From positions 62,001 to 126,000 of the forward strand of contig NZ_BCTZ01000015.1 of NCBI RefSeq assembly GCF_001591025.1: 64,000 bases of DNA. Reading direction: 5' to 3'. Made by a program: the position numbers and the translations under genes. Of this stretch, positions 1-8,458 are shown in pieces (within the stretch, counting starts at the first letter, position 1; each line of letters starts with the position of its first letter). This DNA comes from Sphingomonas soli NBRC 100801 (GTDB lineage Bacteria > Pseudomonadota > Alphaproteobacteria > Sphingomonadales > Sphingomonadaceae). Below the pieces are notes generated by a model. It saw only the letters and a list, made by a program, of their open reading frames with translations. It did no database searches and was not told where the DNA came from.

Positions 1-341
1 TTCGATTCATGCGCGGCAGCAACGATCTTATGCGGATCGAGTTCCTCGTGCAGCGCCTTGGCAAGCAGGTTCATCGTACCCCCCGGCAGGATGAGGAAAT
101 CGCCTTCCCATTCGGCGAGCGCACACAGCGCCGCGTTGATCGTGCCATCGCCCGCATAAAGCACGACGGTGTCTACGCCCTGCGCGGTGAGATCTTCGCC
201 CTTGGGAATCGCCTGATCCGGAAACTCGGTGCGCCCCGTCAGGGTCAGGCCGCATTCCTTGAACACAGCCTGCAATGCTTCGCACTTTGCGGGCGTCGCG
301 GTGCCCGAGTTCGGGTTGGTGATGAACCACAGATTCTGCAT
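1..341 (-). CDS. Diacylglycerol/lipid kinase family protein, 3' part cut off by the window
   Basis: Only the N-terminal 113 codons are present, and the gene runs off the left edge. Reading the minus strand from the ATG at 341 gives a DAGK catalytic-domain fold: NPNSG at residues 9-13, the nucleotide-binding loop AGDGTIN at 63-69 and LPGGTMN at 85-91. Proteins of this family phosphorylate diacylglycerol, ceramide or related lipids at the inner membrane using ATP. The usual GGDGT is AGDGT here, which is common in the family. The substrate cannot be told from this fragment. The gene lies 33 nt downstream of nothing co-directional, with the glycosidase gene starting further right on the same strand. 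Confidence 0.8.
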   Translation of the reverse strand, partial: MQNLWFITNPNSGTATPAKCEALQAVFKECGLTLTGRTEFPDQAIPKGEDLTAQGVDTVVLYAGDGTINAALCALAEWEGDFLILPGGTMNLLAKALHEELDPHKIVAAAHES

Positions 342-374
342 GGCCACCCAACGCCGTCGGGCACGTCTGGTTGC

Positions 375-1844
375 CTAGCCGTAACGATAAATCCGCACGC
401 GCTGCACGCTGTGACTGCCCGGCGGCAGGCGGATATGGCGGCCCTGATGCGTCTGATCGCCGTTCAGCCGCCGCCCGGGCACCCAGCGCCCATCGACGAA
501 GCTTCCTTCCTCGACCAGCTCGAGCCCCGCCTTCCCCTTCCCATCCGCCGGTTCCACGGTGACGGTAATCCCCCCGCCCGCGACCAGATAGTCGTCACCC
601 CCAATCCAGAGCAGGATACCGCCATGCTCGGCGGGAACCTGCTTGTCCTTCGCCGTCCAGGGATCGATGAAATTCACCGTGAAGCGATAGGCACCGAGCA
701 CGCTCGCCTGGGGCGCTTCGTCGACGATGTTGTCGAACGTCACCGGCGTCGCAAAGCCCGCTTTTCCCTTTGCCGCGAACAGCGACGGCGTAAGCCCGTC
801 GAGCACGGCATATAGCGAACCCAGCATATCGCCTTCGGGCAAATTCTCGATCGAGAAAGGGCTGAACCCGAACGCACCCAACGCGCCGATCGCGTGCAGC
901 GCATTGGCTGCGGCGCGCTTGTCGCCCGCGTTGTTCGCCTCGGGGATGAAGAAGGGATTGCCCTTCGTCTGATAGCCGCGCGCAATCTCCGCGAAGTTCG
1001 GGAAATAGATATCGGGCGCGATGAAATCGATCGACGGCGCCTGCTTGCGCCAGATTTGCATCAGATGCGCCAGCGGGCCGCCGCTGGGATATTCACCCGG
1101 CTTCTTGCCCGGACGCCCCTGCGCGCCGTTCACGAAGAGCGGGAGCGCATATTCGCGCTTCCCAGCCGCCGCTAGCGCCTCGACGAAGCGGGCATAATGA
1201 TGCGCGGTGAACTCCTCCTCGCCGCCTTTCCACTTGGCGAACGCAGCATCGGCGGCAGCACCATGCTCGCGCGCGGTGGAGAGGAAACCTATCTCATTCT
1301 CCACCTGCACCATGATGACCGTGTGCCGGTCGCCATCCACCTGCTTCAGGTGCCGCATCAGCGCGCCAAAGGCCCTGGCGTCGCTTTCCCGCGTCGCCGC
1401 GCCGAATACCGACAGGATCTCCTGCGCCTTGCCGTCCGCGTCCACGGTGGAGGGGAAACGCTTGCGATCGCGCTTCACCCAGGCCGGCGTGTAGGTCGAC
1501 ATCGAATTCTTCCATGCGCCGAACCACAGGAGCACCAGCCGCATATCGTGCGCCCGGGCATCCTCGATCAGCCAGTCCACGCTGGAAAAGTCGAAGCGGC
1601 CCTCTTCGGGTTCGATCAGCTCCCAATTTACCGGGGCGAGCACGGTGTTGAGATGCGCGTCCTTCATGCGCTGCCATTTGGGCCGGAGCCATTCGCGGTT
1701 CGATGCCGAGCTGTTACCCAGTTCCCCGCCCAGGATCAGGAAGGGCTTACCGTCGACGATCAGGCGATCGTCCTTGAAGTGCGGAATCTGCGCGGCGGCC
1801 GGAGAGGCGGCGAGCAGGACGAGCGAGAGCAGCCAGCGGAGCAT
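375..1844 (-). CDS. GH35-type beta-galactosidase with DUF5597-like C-terminus, secreted
   Basis: A 489-residue protein. I start it at the ATG at 1844 because it opens directly on a clean signal peptide ending in ASPAAAQ (residues 1-19); a longer in-frame reading adds 50 residues of non-signal sequence. The catalytic TIM barrel follows. VENEIG at 181-186 carries the probable acid/base Glu184, and IPEANN at 300-305 the probable nucleophile Glu302, matching clan A glycoside hydrolases of the GH35/GH42 type. The region after about 330 looks like the beta-rich DUF5597 domain. It probably hydrolyses beta-galactosides in the periplasm. No sugar transporter or regulator lies next to it, so the physiological substrate is unknown. 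It diverges from crcB across 112 bp in which I see no clear motif. Confidence 0.82.
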   Translation of the reverse strand: MLRWLLSLVLLAASPAAAQIPHFKDDRLIVDGKPFLILGGELGNSSASNREWLRPKWQRMKDAHLNTVLAPVNWELIEPEEGRFDFSSVDWLIEDARAHDMRLVLLWFGAWKNSMSTYTPAWVKRDRKRFPSTVDADGKAQEILSVFGAATRESDARAFGALMRHLKQVDGDRHTVIMVQVENEIGFLSTAREHGAAADAAFAKWKGGEEEFTAHHYARFVEALAAAGKREYALPLFVNGAQGRPGKKPGEYPSGGPLAHLMQIWRKQAPSIDFIAPDIYFPNFAEIARGYQTKGNPFFIPEANNAGDKRAAANALHAIGALGAFGFSPFSIENLPEGDMLGSLYAVLDGLTPSLFAAKGKAGFATPVTFDNIVDEAPQASVLGAYRFTVNFIDPWTAKDKQVPAEHGGILLWIGGDDYLVAGGGITVTVEPADGKGKAGLELVEEGSFVDGRWVPGRRLNGDQTHQGRHIRLPPGSHSVQRVRIYRYG

Positions 1845-1956
1845 GCGCCATTTTCTCAGACAAATTGCGCCGGTCAAGTGACTGACTGATACTCCCTGCG
1901 GCGCGCGCTCCGCGTCCCGTTTCCCTTTTGTCGCGATCCGCGCTACCGGCACGCGC

Positions 1957-2334
1957 ATGCCAAACCTCTTTCTCGTCATGCTCGGCGGCGCCATCGGCTC
2001 CGGCGCGCGCTATCTGGTCGGGCGCTTTGCGCTCACCACATGGGGCCCGGGCTTTCCCTGGGGTACGCTGGCCGTGAACCTGATCGGTGGGCTGTTGATG
2101 GGCCTGCTCGCTGGGGCCCTCGCCCGGCTCGAGCAAGGCGGCGAGCCATGGCGTCTTTTGATCGGCGTTGGCGTGCTGGGGGGCTTCACCACCTTTTCCG
2201 CGTTCAGCCTCGATACGATCCAGTTGATCGAGCGTGGCGACTGGGGGCTCGCTTTGACCTATGTCGTGATTTCGGTCGTCGGTTCGCTCGCAGCGCTTGT
2301 GATCGGCCTTAACGCCGCGAGGGCAGTCGCATGA
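1957..2334 (+). CDS. crcB: Fluoride exporter CrcB/FluC
   Basis: A 125-residue, four-helix membrane protein of normal CrcB length. Family hallmarks are the N-terminal GGAIGSGARYLVGR (10-23), NLIGG with the conserved Asn41, and GGFTTFS (75-81), which supplies the pore phenylalanines and the central sodium site. CrcB/FluC works as a dual-topology dimer that lets fluoride leave the cytoplasm. Its stop overlaps the start of the next gene by four bases (ATGA), so it heads a translationally coupled run with a pseudouridine synthase, a HAD phosphatase, a small membrane protein and ATP12. I looked for a fluoride riboswitch in the 112 bp upstream and did not recognise one. Confidence 0.95.
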   Translation: MPNLFLVMLGGAIGSGARYLVGRFALTTWGPGFPWGTLAVNLIGGLLMGLLAGALARLEQGGEPWRLLIGVGVLGGFTTFSAFSLDTIQLIERGDWGLALTYVVISVVGSLAALVIGLNAARAVA

Positions 2335-3464
2335 GCGAGATGAGCAAGGATGTCCGCCAGTTCATCGTCCAGGCCGATGATGATGGAATCCGGCTGGATC
2401 GCTGGTTCAAGCGGCATCTGCCGGACGCCAATTTCAACCTCGTCTCGCGCTGGGCGCGCACCGGCCAGCTCCGCGTCGATGGCGCGCGCGCCACGCCGGG
2501 CGACCGCGTAGCTGCGGGCCAGACGATCCGCGTACCTCCGGCCGACGCGCCCAAGCCCGGCGTGTCCAAACCCAAGATCGTCCGCCGCAAGCTGAGCGAG
2601 GACGAGCTCGACTTCGCCGAGAGCATGGTGATCTACAAGGATGAGCAGGCCTTCGTCCTCAACAAGCCGCCGGGGCTCGCCACGCAGGGCGGCACCAAGA
2701 CCACCGAGCATGTCGATGGCCTGCTCGGTGCCCTGCAATATGAGAATGAAGGCCGCCCCAAGCTGGTCCACCGGCTCGACAAGGACACGTCCGGCGCGCT
2801 GCTGATCGCGCGTACCAGCCGCGCCGCCGCCTATTTCTCCAAGCATTTCTCCGGGCGCAGCGCGAAGAAGCTCTATTGGGCGCTGGTCGTCGGCGTGCCC
2901 GATATCGAGGACGGCATGATCGACCTGCCGATCGCCAAGCAGCCGGGCACCGGCGGCGAGAAGATGCACGTCGATACCAAGGAAGGGCAGCCGGCGCGCA
3001 CGCGCTACCGGATGATCGAACAGGCAGGCAATCGCTGTGCCTGGGTCGAGCTCCAGCCGCTCACGGGCCGCACGCACCAGCTGCGCGTCCATATGGCGGC
3101 GATCGGCCATCCGATCGTCGGTGACGGCAAATATGGTCTACAGGATGCTTTCCTAACCGGCGGGATCAGCCGCAAGATGCACCTGCACGCACGGCGCATC
3201 CGCATCGATCACCCTGACGGCGACGGCGAGAAGATCGACGTCACCGCCGATCTGCCCGAGCATTTCGCCGAATCGATGAAGACGCTGGGCTTCGACGTCG
3301 CGCTCGGCGATGCCAGCGACGCGCTCGACGACCGGCCGCCGCTCTCCCGCGAGCAGAAGAAGTCGATCGCCAAGGCGCATGCCAAGTCGGTCCGCAAGGA
3401 ACGCCGGGGCGAGCGCCGTGGCCGCGGCGAGCGGACCGGGCCGAGGGACGCAAAGAAAAAGTGA
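2331..3464 (+). CDS. RluA-family (RluC/RluD-type) 23S rRNA pseudouridine synthase
   Basis: A 377-residue protein. An S4 RNA-binding domain covers roughly residues 15-70, followed by the catalytic domain with NKPPGLATQGG (111-121) and the signature HRLDKDTSG (148-156), in which Asp150 is the catalytic aspartate. The C-terminal 40 residues are strongly basic (repeated KK/RR), as in rRNA-binding homologues. It converts specific uridines of 23S rRNA to pseudouridine. RluC and RluD cannot be separated from sequence alone, so no symbol is given. It overlaps crcB by 4 nt, and its own stop overlaps the GTG of the next gene by 4 nt. Confidence 0.92.
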   Translation: MSEMSKDVRQFIVQADDDGIRLDRWFKRHLPDANFNLVSRWARTGQLRVDGARATPGDRVAAGQTIRVPPADAPKPGVSKPKIVRRKLSEDELDFAESMVIYKDEQAFVLNKPPGLATQGGTKTTEHVDGLLGALQYENEGRPKLVHRLDKDTSGALLIARTSRAAAYFSKHFSGRSAKKLYWALVVGVPDIEDGMIDLPIAKQPGTGGEKMHVDTKEGQPARTRYRMIEQAGNRCAWVELQPLTGRTHQLRVHMAAIGHPIVGDGKYGLQDAFLTGGISRKMHLHARRIRIDHPDGDGEKIDVTADLPEHFAESMKTLGFDVALGDASDALDDRPPLSREQKKSIAKAHAKSVRKERRGERRGRGERTGPRDAKKK

Positions 3465-4135
3465 CCATTTGTGTGGGGCCGCGCCTCGCCGTGTTCGACT
3501 GCGACGGCACCCTTGTCGACAGCCAGGCCAATATCTGCCGCGCGATGGAGGAAACGTTCGCCGCCCAGCGTCTGAACGCGCCCAGCCGCGCGGACATAAG
3601 GCGCATTGTCGGACTCAGCCTGGTGCCCGCCATCGCATTGCTCCATCCAGAGGGCGAGCGCGCGCAGCATGAGGAAATGGCAGAGGGTTACAGGAGCGCC
3701 TTCCGCGCGATGCGAGTGAACGCAGCGCTTGATCCCGAGCCGCTGTTCGAAGGGGTGCGGGACGCGATCGACGCGCTCGCAGCGGCGGGCTGGCGGCTCG
3801 GCGTCGCCACCGGCAAGTCCGATCGCGGGCTGCGCCTCCTGCTGGAGCACCACGGCCTTACAGATTGCTTCGTCACGCTCCAGACCGCCGATCGCCACCC
3901 CTCAAAGCCGCATCCTTCGATGCTCGAACTCGCGATGCGCGAAGCCGGCGCGGAGCCGGGCAAGACGGTGATGATCGGCGACACCAGCTTCGACATGGAA
4001 ATGGCCCGCGCGGCTGGCGTTCACGCCGTTGGTGTCGTATGGGGATACCACACGCCCGCCGAACTGGTCGCTGCCGGCGCGGGGCATGTCGTCAGCCATG
4101 CCAGCACGCTGCCTGCGCATCTGGAGAGCCTATGA
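3461..4135 (+). CDS. HAD-IA family phosphatase, phosphoglycolate-phosphatase-like
   Basis: 224 residues from a GTG at 3461 that overlaps the preceding stop. All four HAD motifs are present: FDCDGTLVDS with nucleophile Asp13 and Asp15; a threonine in motif II near 117 (VATGKS); Lys149 in motif III; and GDTSFDMEMA with Asp174 and Asp178 in motif IV. The helical cap between residues 20 and 95 is of the Gph type. It probably removes phosphate from a small molecule such as 2-phosphoglycolate, but HAD substrate ranges are broad and nothing here fixes it. It sits in the five-gene coupled cluster with crcB, the pseudouridine synthase, a small membrane protein and ATP12. Confidence 0.88.
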   Translation: MTICVGPRLAVFDCDGTLVDSQANICRAMEETFAAQRLNAPSRADIRRIVGLSLVPAIALLHPEGERAQHEEMAEGYRSAFRAMRVNAALDPEPLFEGVRDAIDALAAAGWRLGVATGKSDRGLRLLLEHHGLTDCFVTLQTADRHPSKPHPSMLELAMREAGAEPGKTVMIGDTSFDMEMARAAGVHAVGVVWGYHTPAELVAAGAGHVVSHASTLPAHLESL

Positions 4136-4350
4136 CCGACGCCGATCGCCTGGCCCGCACCCGTTACTTCACCATCGTCGCCGTCAACATGGTGGCGACG
4201 GCGGGCGCAGTGTTCGGACTCGTCCTCGCCGGCCGCTCGGACAACACTGTCCAGACCGCGATCGGCGCGGGCATTCTGCTCTCCGCGCTATATTTCATGG
4301 CCGTCGTCCCCCGCGCGATGGCGCGCCGCTGGAAAACCCCCGAGGCATGA
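4132..4350 (+). CDS. Small two-helix membrane protein of unknown function
   Basis: 72 residues, starting at the ATG at 4132 inside the stop of the HAD gene (ATGA) and ending inside the start of the ATP12 gene (again ATGA). The coupling on both sides supports it being a real gene. The protein has a short polar N-terminus, a first membrane segment around residues 13-35 and a second around 46-64, then a basic tail (ARRWKTPEA). I do not recognise a named family. Its fixed place before ATP12 could suggest a link to ATP synthase assembly, but that is inference only. Confidence 0.8.
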   Translation: MTDADRLARTRYFTIVAVNMVATAGAVFGLVLAGRSDNTVQTAIGAGILLSALYFMAVVPRAMARRWKTPEA

Positions 4351-5039
4351 AGCGCTTCTGGAAGGATGTGGCCGTAGCGAACGGAGGCATTGCGCTCGAC
4401 GGCAAGCCGGTGCGCACGCCGGGCCGTGCCCCACTGACCCTGCCCACCCCCGCGCTGGCCGAAGCCGTGGCGGAGGAATGGCGCGCGGTGGGCGAAGATA
4501 TCGATCCGCGCGCAATGCCGCTCACCGGCCTCGCCAATGCGGCGATCGACCGGATTGCGCCCGATACAGCCGCTTTCGCTGCCGGGCTTGCCGCTTATGG
4601 CGAAAGCGATCTCCTTTACTACCGCGCCGAACAGCCCGAACCTCTAGTCGCGCGACAGGCAGCGGCGTGGGACCCGCTGCTCGATTGGGCGCGTGGCCGC
4701 TACGATGTGCATTTCGAAACCACGACGGGCGTGATGCACCGCGCACAGCCGCCCGCGACAGTCGCCCGCCTGGCCGATGCCGTGACCGCGCAGGATGCCT
4801 TCCGCCTCGCCGGCCTGTCGCCGGTCGTCACGATCAGCGGCTCGGTGGTAGCAGCACTCGCCCTGATCGAAGGGGCCACCGATGCCGAGACGGTCTGGAA
4901 AGCGTCGCAAATCGACGAGGACTGGCAGACCGAGCTGTGGGGCGAGGACGAACTCGCCGCTGAGGCACGCGAGGCACGCCGCACCGACTTCCTCGCCGGC
5001 GCGCGGTTCCTCTCGCTGCTCGAGACCGCGAACTCGTAA
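4347..5039 (+). CDS. ATP12-family chaperone for F1-ATPase assembly
   Basis: 230 residues starting at the ATG at 4347, overlapping the preceding stop by four bases. The N-terminus (KRFWKDV, followed by a GGIALDGKPVRTPG stretch) and the tryptophan/acidic C-terminus (DEDWQTELWGED) are typical of alphaproteobacterial ATP12. In mitochondria and alphaproteobacteria this chaperone binds the F1 alpha subunit before hexamer assembly. It is soluble, with no signal peptide. It is the last gene of the crcB cluster; a palindromic repeat unit follows about 70 bp after its stop. Confidence 0.9.
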   Translation: MKRFWKDVAVANGGIALDGKPVRTPGRAPLTLPTPALAEAVAEEWRAVGEDIDPRAMPLTGLANAAIDRIAPDTAAFAAGLAAYGESDLLYYRAEQPEPLVARQAAAWDPLLDWARGRYDVHFETTTGVMHRAQPPATVARLADAVTAQDAFRLAGLSPVVTISGSVVAALALIEGATDAETVWKASQIDEDWQTELWGEDELAAEAREARRTDFLAGARFLSLLETANS

Positions 5040-5110
5040 ACGACCGCGTACGGTTGAGAAGACCGAATGGCAGAGTTTGGGTAGAAAGCCGTCATTCCGC
5101 ACGTCCCCAC

Positions 5111-5220
5111 CCGTCATCCCGGACTTGTTCCGGGATCCACCTAGCAGCACTCGGTGGACAAGAGGCTCCAGCATAAGCACCCGCGGCTCCGTGGACCCCG
5201 GAACAAGTCCGGGGTGACAA
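5111..5220. repeat. REP-like inverted pair (repeat family A, copy 1)
   Basis: Two arms face each other: 5111-5140, containing GTCATCCCGG and its short internal palindrome around ACTTGTTC, and 5191-5220, the approximate reverse complement, ending in GGGGTGACAA. Each arm is itself a hairpin, and together they could form a large cruciform. The surrounding 240-bp gap (5040-5279) between the ATP12 gene and convergent gmk holds no gene I can support. Related copies occur at 9439-9525, 37953-37981 (inside glyS) and 45800-45830. Confidence 0.8.
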
Positions 5221-5279
5221 TGATTCAAGTCCGCAACGGGTCGTTAGCGGCCCGGCCGTTTATTGGGCCAGCACCCAGC

Positions 5280-5930
5280 CTATTTGTTCAGGCCGCGGAT
5301 GAAGCCGATCAGCCCGGTCTGGCGCGAGCGCTTGAGCCTTTCGGCCTTCAGGATGGTGTGGACCGATTCGTAGGTCGACTGGATGTCGTCATTGACGAGC
5401 ACATAATCATAGCCATCCCAGTGGCTGACCTCGCTGGTCGCGCGGGCCATACGGGCGTCGATGATCTCGGTCGCGTCTGTGGCTCGCTTGATCAGCCGCT
5501 CGTGGAGGATCTTGAGGCTGGGCGGCAGTATGAAGACGCGGACCACGTCGCCGCCGGCAAGCTGGAAGAGCTGCTGCGCACCCTGCCAGTCGATGTCGAA
5601 CAGCACGTCGCGGCCCGAGGCGAGGATGTCGCTCACTTGCTGCTTGGGGGTGCCGTAGCGCTCGTTGAAGACGTGCGCCCATTCAAGGAACTCGTGGTTC
5701 GAGACCATCTCGCGGAAGCGCTCGAGATCGACGAAGTGATAGTCCTTGCCGTCCACCTCGCCGGGCCGCATCGGCCGCGTGGTGTAGGACACCGACATTT
5801 CGAGATAGGGATCGGCCGCGAGCAGCTTGCGCGCGATGGTAGACTTACCCGCACCGGAGGGGGATGACAGGACGAACAGGACTCCGCGGCGGCGGAACTT
5901 GTGCGGGTCGAGCTCGGTGCGGTGGGGCAT
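5280..5930 (-). CDS. gmk: Guanylate kinase
   Basis: 216 residues from the ATG at 5930; an in-frame GTG 30 nt upstream would add ten residues unlike the family. It phosphorylates GMP to GDP with ATP, a step in GTP and dGTP supply. The P-loop SSPSGAGKST is at 22-31, followed by the GMP-binding segment with SVSYTTRPMRPGE and the YHFVD motif. Length and motif order match bacterial Gmk. Its closing residues reach 5280, right after the REP-like pair. A small unknown gene lies 50 nt upstream on the same strand. Confidence 0.95.
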   Translation of the reverse strand: MPHRTELDPHKFRRRGVLFVLSSPSGAGKSTIARKLLAADPYLEMSVSYTTRPMRPGEVDGKDYHFVDLERFREMVSNHEFLEWAHVFNERYGTPKQQVSDILASGRDVLFDIDWQGAQQLFQLAGGDVVRVFILPPSLKILHERLIKRATDATEIIDARMARATSEVSHWDGYDYVLVNDDIQSTYESVHTILKAERLKRSRQTGLIGFIRGLNK

Positions 5931-5980
5931 GGGCGCTACTGGCGGATGCTGAGCGCCCACGTCAAGTCAGTAGGAGACCG

Positions 5981-6175
5981 TCATCGCGCGCTGCCGCGCC
6001 GCTTTTGCAGCGCGCGGGCACCATAGGCGGCGGCACCCAGCACGATCGCGGCGGGCAACGCACGTTTGCCGAGCCCAAACGCCGCCATGCCGGCAAGCGC
6101 ACCGAGGGTACCACCCTTGCCGTCGCGGCGATCGATGCGATTGCCGATATATGCCGCGATTGCCTTGCCAATCAT
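5981..6175 (-). CDS. Small conserved-looking hypothetical protein with one hydrophobic helix
   Basis: 64 residues from the ATG at 6175, chosen because GGGAG lies about seven bases upstream; a TTG further upstream would lengthen it by 11 residues. The protein begins MIGKAIAAYIGNRIDRRDG, has a Gly/Ala-rich hydrophobic stretch through residues 25-55 and ends in a basic tail. It could be a membrane or envelope-associated microprotein. I do not recognise the family. It lies between gmk and fumC, all on the minus strand. Confidence 0.65.
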   Translation of the reverse strand: MIGKAIAAYIGNRIDRRDGKGGTLGALAGMAAFGLGKRALPAAIVLGAAAYGARALQKRRGSAR

Positions 6176-6233
6176 ATGCCGCTCCCGGATATCAGGTCCG
6201 CAAACCAAGCGATTGGCAAGGCTATCGGTTCCC

Positions 6234-7625
6234 TCAGCGGCCGATCATCGTCTCGGGCCGCACATATTGATCGAAGATCGCCTCGTCGACCAGACCGAGC
6301 GCCAGCCCGCTCTCCTTGAGCGTCAGGCCCTTCTCATGCGCGTTCTTGGCGATCTTGGCGGCATTGTCATAGCCGATCGCCGGCGCCAGCGCAGTGACAA
6401 GCATCAGCGAACGATCGACCAGATCCTTGATCTGCGTTTCGTTGGCCTCGATCCCGTCGACGCAGCGCTCTGCAAAGCTCACCATGCCAACCGAGAGCAG
6501 CTGGATCGAGCGCAGCACGTTCGCGCCGATCAGCGGCATGAACACGTTGAGCTCGAAATGGCCCTGCATGCCGCCGATGGTGACGGCCTGGTTGTTGCCC
6601 ATCACCTGGGCCGCGACCATCGTCAGCGACTCGCACTGGGTGGGATTGACCTTGCCCGGCATGATCGAGCTGCCCGGCTCGTTCGCCGGAAGCGAAAGCT
6701 CGCCCAGGCCCGAGCGCGGGCCCGAACCGAGGAAGCGGATATCGTTGGCGATCTTGTTGAGCGCGACCGCGAGTGTGTTGAGTGCGCCCGAGAAGAAGAC
6801 GAGGCCGTCTTTCGCCGCCAACTGCTCGAACTTGTTCGGCGCAGGCTCGAACGCGGTGCCAGCAATGTCGCTGATCGCAGCCGACATATCCTCGGCCCAG
6901 CCCTCCGGCGCGTTCAGCCCGGTGCCGACCGCAGTGCCGCCGATGGCGAGCTTGCGCAGATTGCCGTTCAGCGCGCCTTCGATCCGCGCCTTGCAGCTGA
7001 TCAGCTGCGCGGCATAGCCCGAGAATTCCTGGCCGAGCGTGAGCGGCGTCGCGTCCTGCGTATGGGTACGGCCGATCTTGATGATGTGATCCCATGCCTT
7101 CGCCTTGGCCACCAAGGATGCGGTGAGCGTGTCGAGCGCTGGGATCAGCGCATCGCGCGTCGCCAGCACCGCCGCGACGTGCAGCGCGGTCGGGAAGCTG
7201 TCGTTCGACGACTGGCTCATATTGACGTGATCATTCGGGTGCACGGGCGACTTGCCGCCCTTGGTGCCGGTAAGCACGAAGTTCGCGCGACCGGCGATCA
7301 CTTCGTTGACGTTCATGTTGGTCTGGGTGCCCGAGCCGGTCTGCCAGATCACCAGCGGGAACTGATCGTCGAGTTTGCCCGCCACGATTTCCTGCGCGGC
7401 TGCCTCGATCGCGTCGGCGATCTTGGCGTCCATGCCATGCTTGCGGTTCACGCGGGCCGCGGCCTGCTTCACGATCGCCTGGGCATGAACGATGCCGAGG
7501 GGCATTCGCTCCATCTCACCGAAGGGGAAATTCTCGATCGAGCGCTGGGTCTGTGCAGCCCAGTAAGCATCGGCAGGAACTTCGATGGCGCCGATCGAGT
7601 CGGTTTCGGTGCGGGTATTGGTCAC
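6234..7625 (-). CDS. fumC: Class II fumarate hydratase
   Basis: 463 residues from a GTG at 7625, preceded by GGAGGC five bases upstream, giving the normal class II fumarase length. A reading 28 codons longer lacks family similarity and a ribosome binding site. It interconverts fumarate and malate in the TCA cycle as an oxygen-stable homotetramer without an iron-sulfur cluster. The superfamily signature [11 protein letters not shown], containing the catalytic serine loop, is intact, as is the [14 protein letters not shown] segment near residue 100. It is a separate transcription unit or pairs with the small gene at 5981. Confidence 0.96.
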   Translation of the reverse strand: MTNTRTETDSIGAIEVPADAYWAAQTQRSIENFPFGEMERMPLGIVHAQAIVKQAAARVNRKHGMDAKIADAIEAAAQEIVAGKLDDQFPLVIWQTGSGTQTNMNVNEVIAGRANFVLTGTKGGKSPVHPNDHVNMSQSSNDSFPTALHVAAVLATRDALIPALDTLTASLVAKAKAWDHIIKIGRTHTQDATPLTLGQEFSGYAAQLISCKARIEGALNGNLRKLAIGGTAVGTGLNAPEGWAEDMSAAISDIAGTAFEPAPNKFEQLAAKDGLVFFSGALNTLAVALNKIANDIRFLGSGPRSGLGELSLPANEPGSSIMPGKVNPTQCESLTMVAAQVMGNNQAVTIGGMQGHFELNVFMPLIGANVLRSIQLLSVGMVSFAERCVDGIEANETQIKDLVDRSLMLVTALAPAIGYDNAAKIAKNAHEKGLTLKESGLALGLVDEAIFDQYVRPETMIGR

Positions 7626-7723
7626 GCGTGCCTCCAGAATGTTTGCGCGCGCTCTAGCGCCACCGGGCCGATGAATCCAACCTGCGGTTTCGCGCGCGGT
7701 CCTAAGCAAAACTTGGGGCGGAG

Positions 7724-8458
7724 CTAAAGCGCCAGCCGATGCGCCGCCATGCGCTCATAAAATGGCCGCGCAGCCTCCGCGACCGGCTTGAGCGCGTCGG
7801 GCAATTCCTCGAACGTCACGACGCTCGCCGGCGCCGCGAAACCGGTCGAGCGTTCAACGGCATCGTACCAGGCGGGTGCCCAGACTCCGTCGCTCGCGCG
7901 GCGACCAGCGGGCCAGGCGAGCATCTTTTCGGAAAATGGGATGCCCAGCGCCCCACACAAAGCCGTCAGCGCGCGACGCGGATCCGCGGTCACATCGCTG
8001 CCCTCGATCACCGGCGGCGCGAAGCCGAGGCGATCAGCGACGCGATCGAATATCTCATTCTGCCTAACCACCCCGATATCGTCGAGCGTCGCGCTGCTTC
8101 GCTTGACCAGATAGGAGGCCAGCACCTGCTCGGGCGGGCGGATCAGGAAGGCATTGGTGCACGCATCCATCCAGTCCAGCCCGAAATCGGGCAGCATGTG
8201 GTGGCACATATGCTTCTGGTACCAGATCGGCGCGCCTTCGGGCGCGGGCCCCAGCATCGCCTCCGCCACTTCGCGCCAGTCATTGGGCTGCGAGGCGAGC
8301 ACTTCGTCGCGCATCGGGTGGATGTCGCTGGTCGCCGCCAGGAATGCCGCGTAAAAGGGCTCGTCGCTGACGGACGTATCCTCGCGATTCTCGAACGCGC
8401 GCATCATCGCGGTGGAGATATTCCGCGGCCCTGACCACATCGCGATGCGCAGTGTCAT
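7724..8458 (-). CDS. Sulfotransferase-like P-loop protein coupled to a class IV aminotransferase homologue
   Basis: 244 residues. The N-terminus [20 protein letters not shown] has the phosphate-binding loop of sulfotransferase-like P-loop proteins (SGPRNIST, 9-16), which binds PAPS in true sulfotransferases. Further conserved-looking blocks are [10 protein letters not shown] and the [13 protein letters not shown] helix. Its ATG lies within the stop of the upstream aminotransferase homologue (ATGA, 8455-8458), so the two are translationally coupled. From memory, plant proteins annotated as branched-chain-aminotransferase-like join the same two domains in one chain. The acceptor is unknown and sulfotransfer itself is not proven. 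Confidence 0.75.
   Translation of the reverse strand: MTLRIAMWSGPRNISTAMMRAFENREDTSVSDEPFYAAFLAATSDIHPMRDEVLASQPNDWREVAEAMLGPAPEGAPIWYQKHMCHHMLPDFGLDWMDACTNAFLIRPPEQVLASYLVKRSSATLDDIGVVRQNEIFDRVADRLGFAPPVIEGSDVTADPRRALTALCGALGIPFSEKMLAWPAGRRASDGVWAPAWYDAVERSTGFAAPASVVTFEELPDALKPVAEAARPFYERMAAHRLAL

Noticed and set aside
1845..1956. A possible fluoride riboswitch upstream of crcB
   Set aside because: I could not find the conserved pseudoknot sequences of the crcB motif in the 112 bp.
6066..7727. A 553-codon plus-strand open frame opposite fumC
   Set aside because: Antisense to fumC, which carries intact fumarase motifs.
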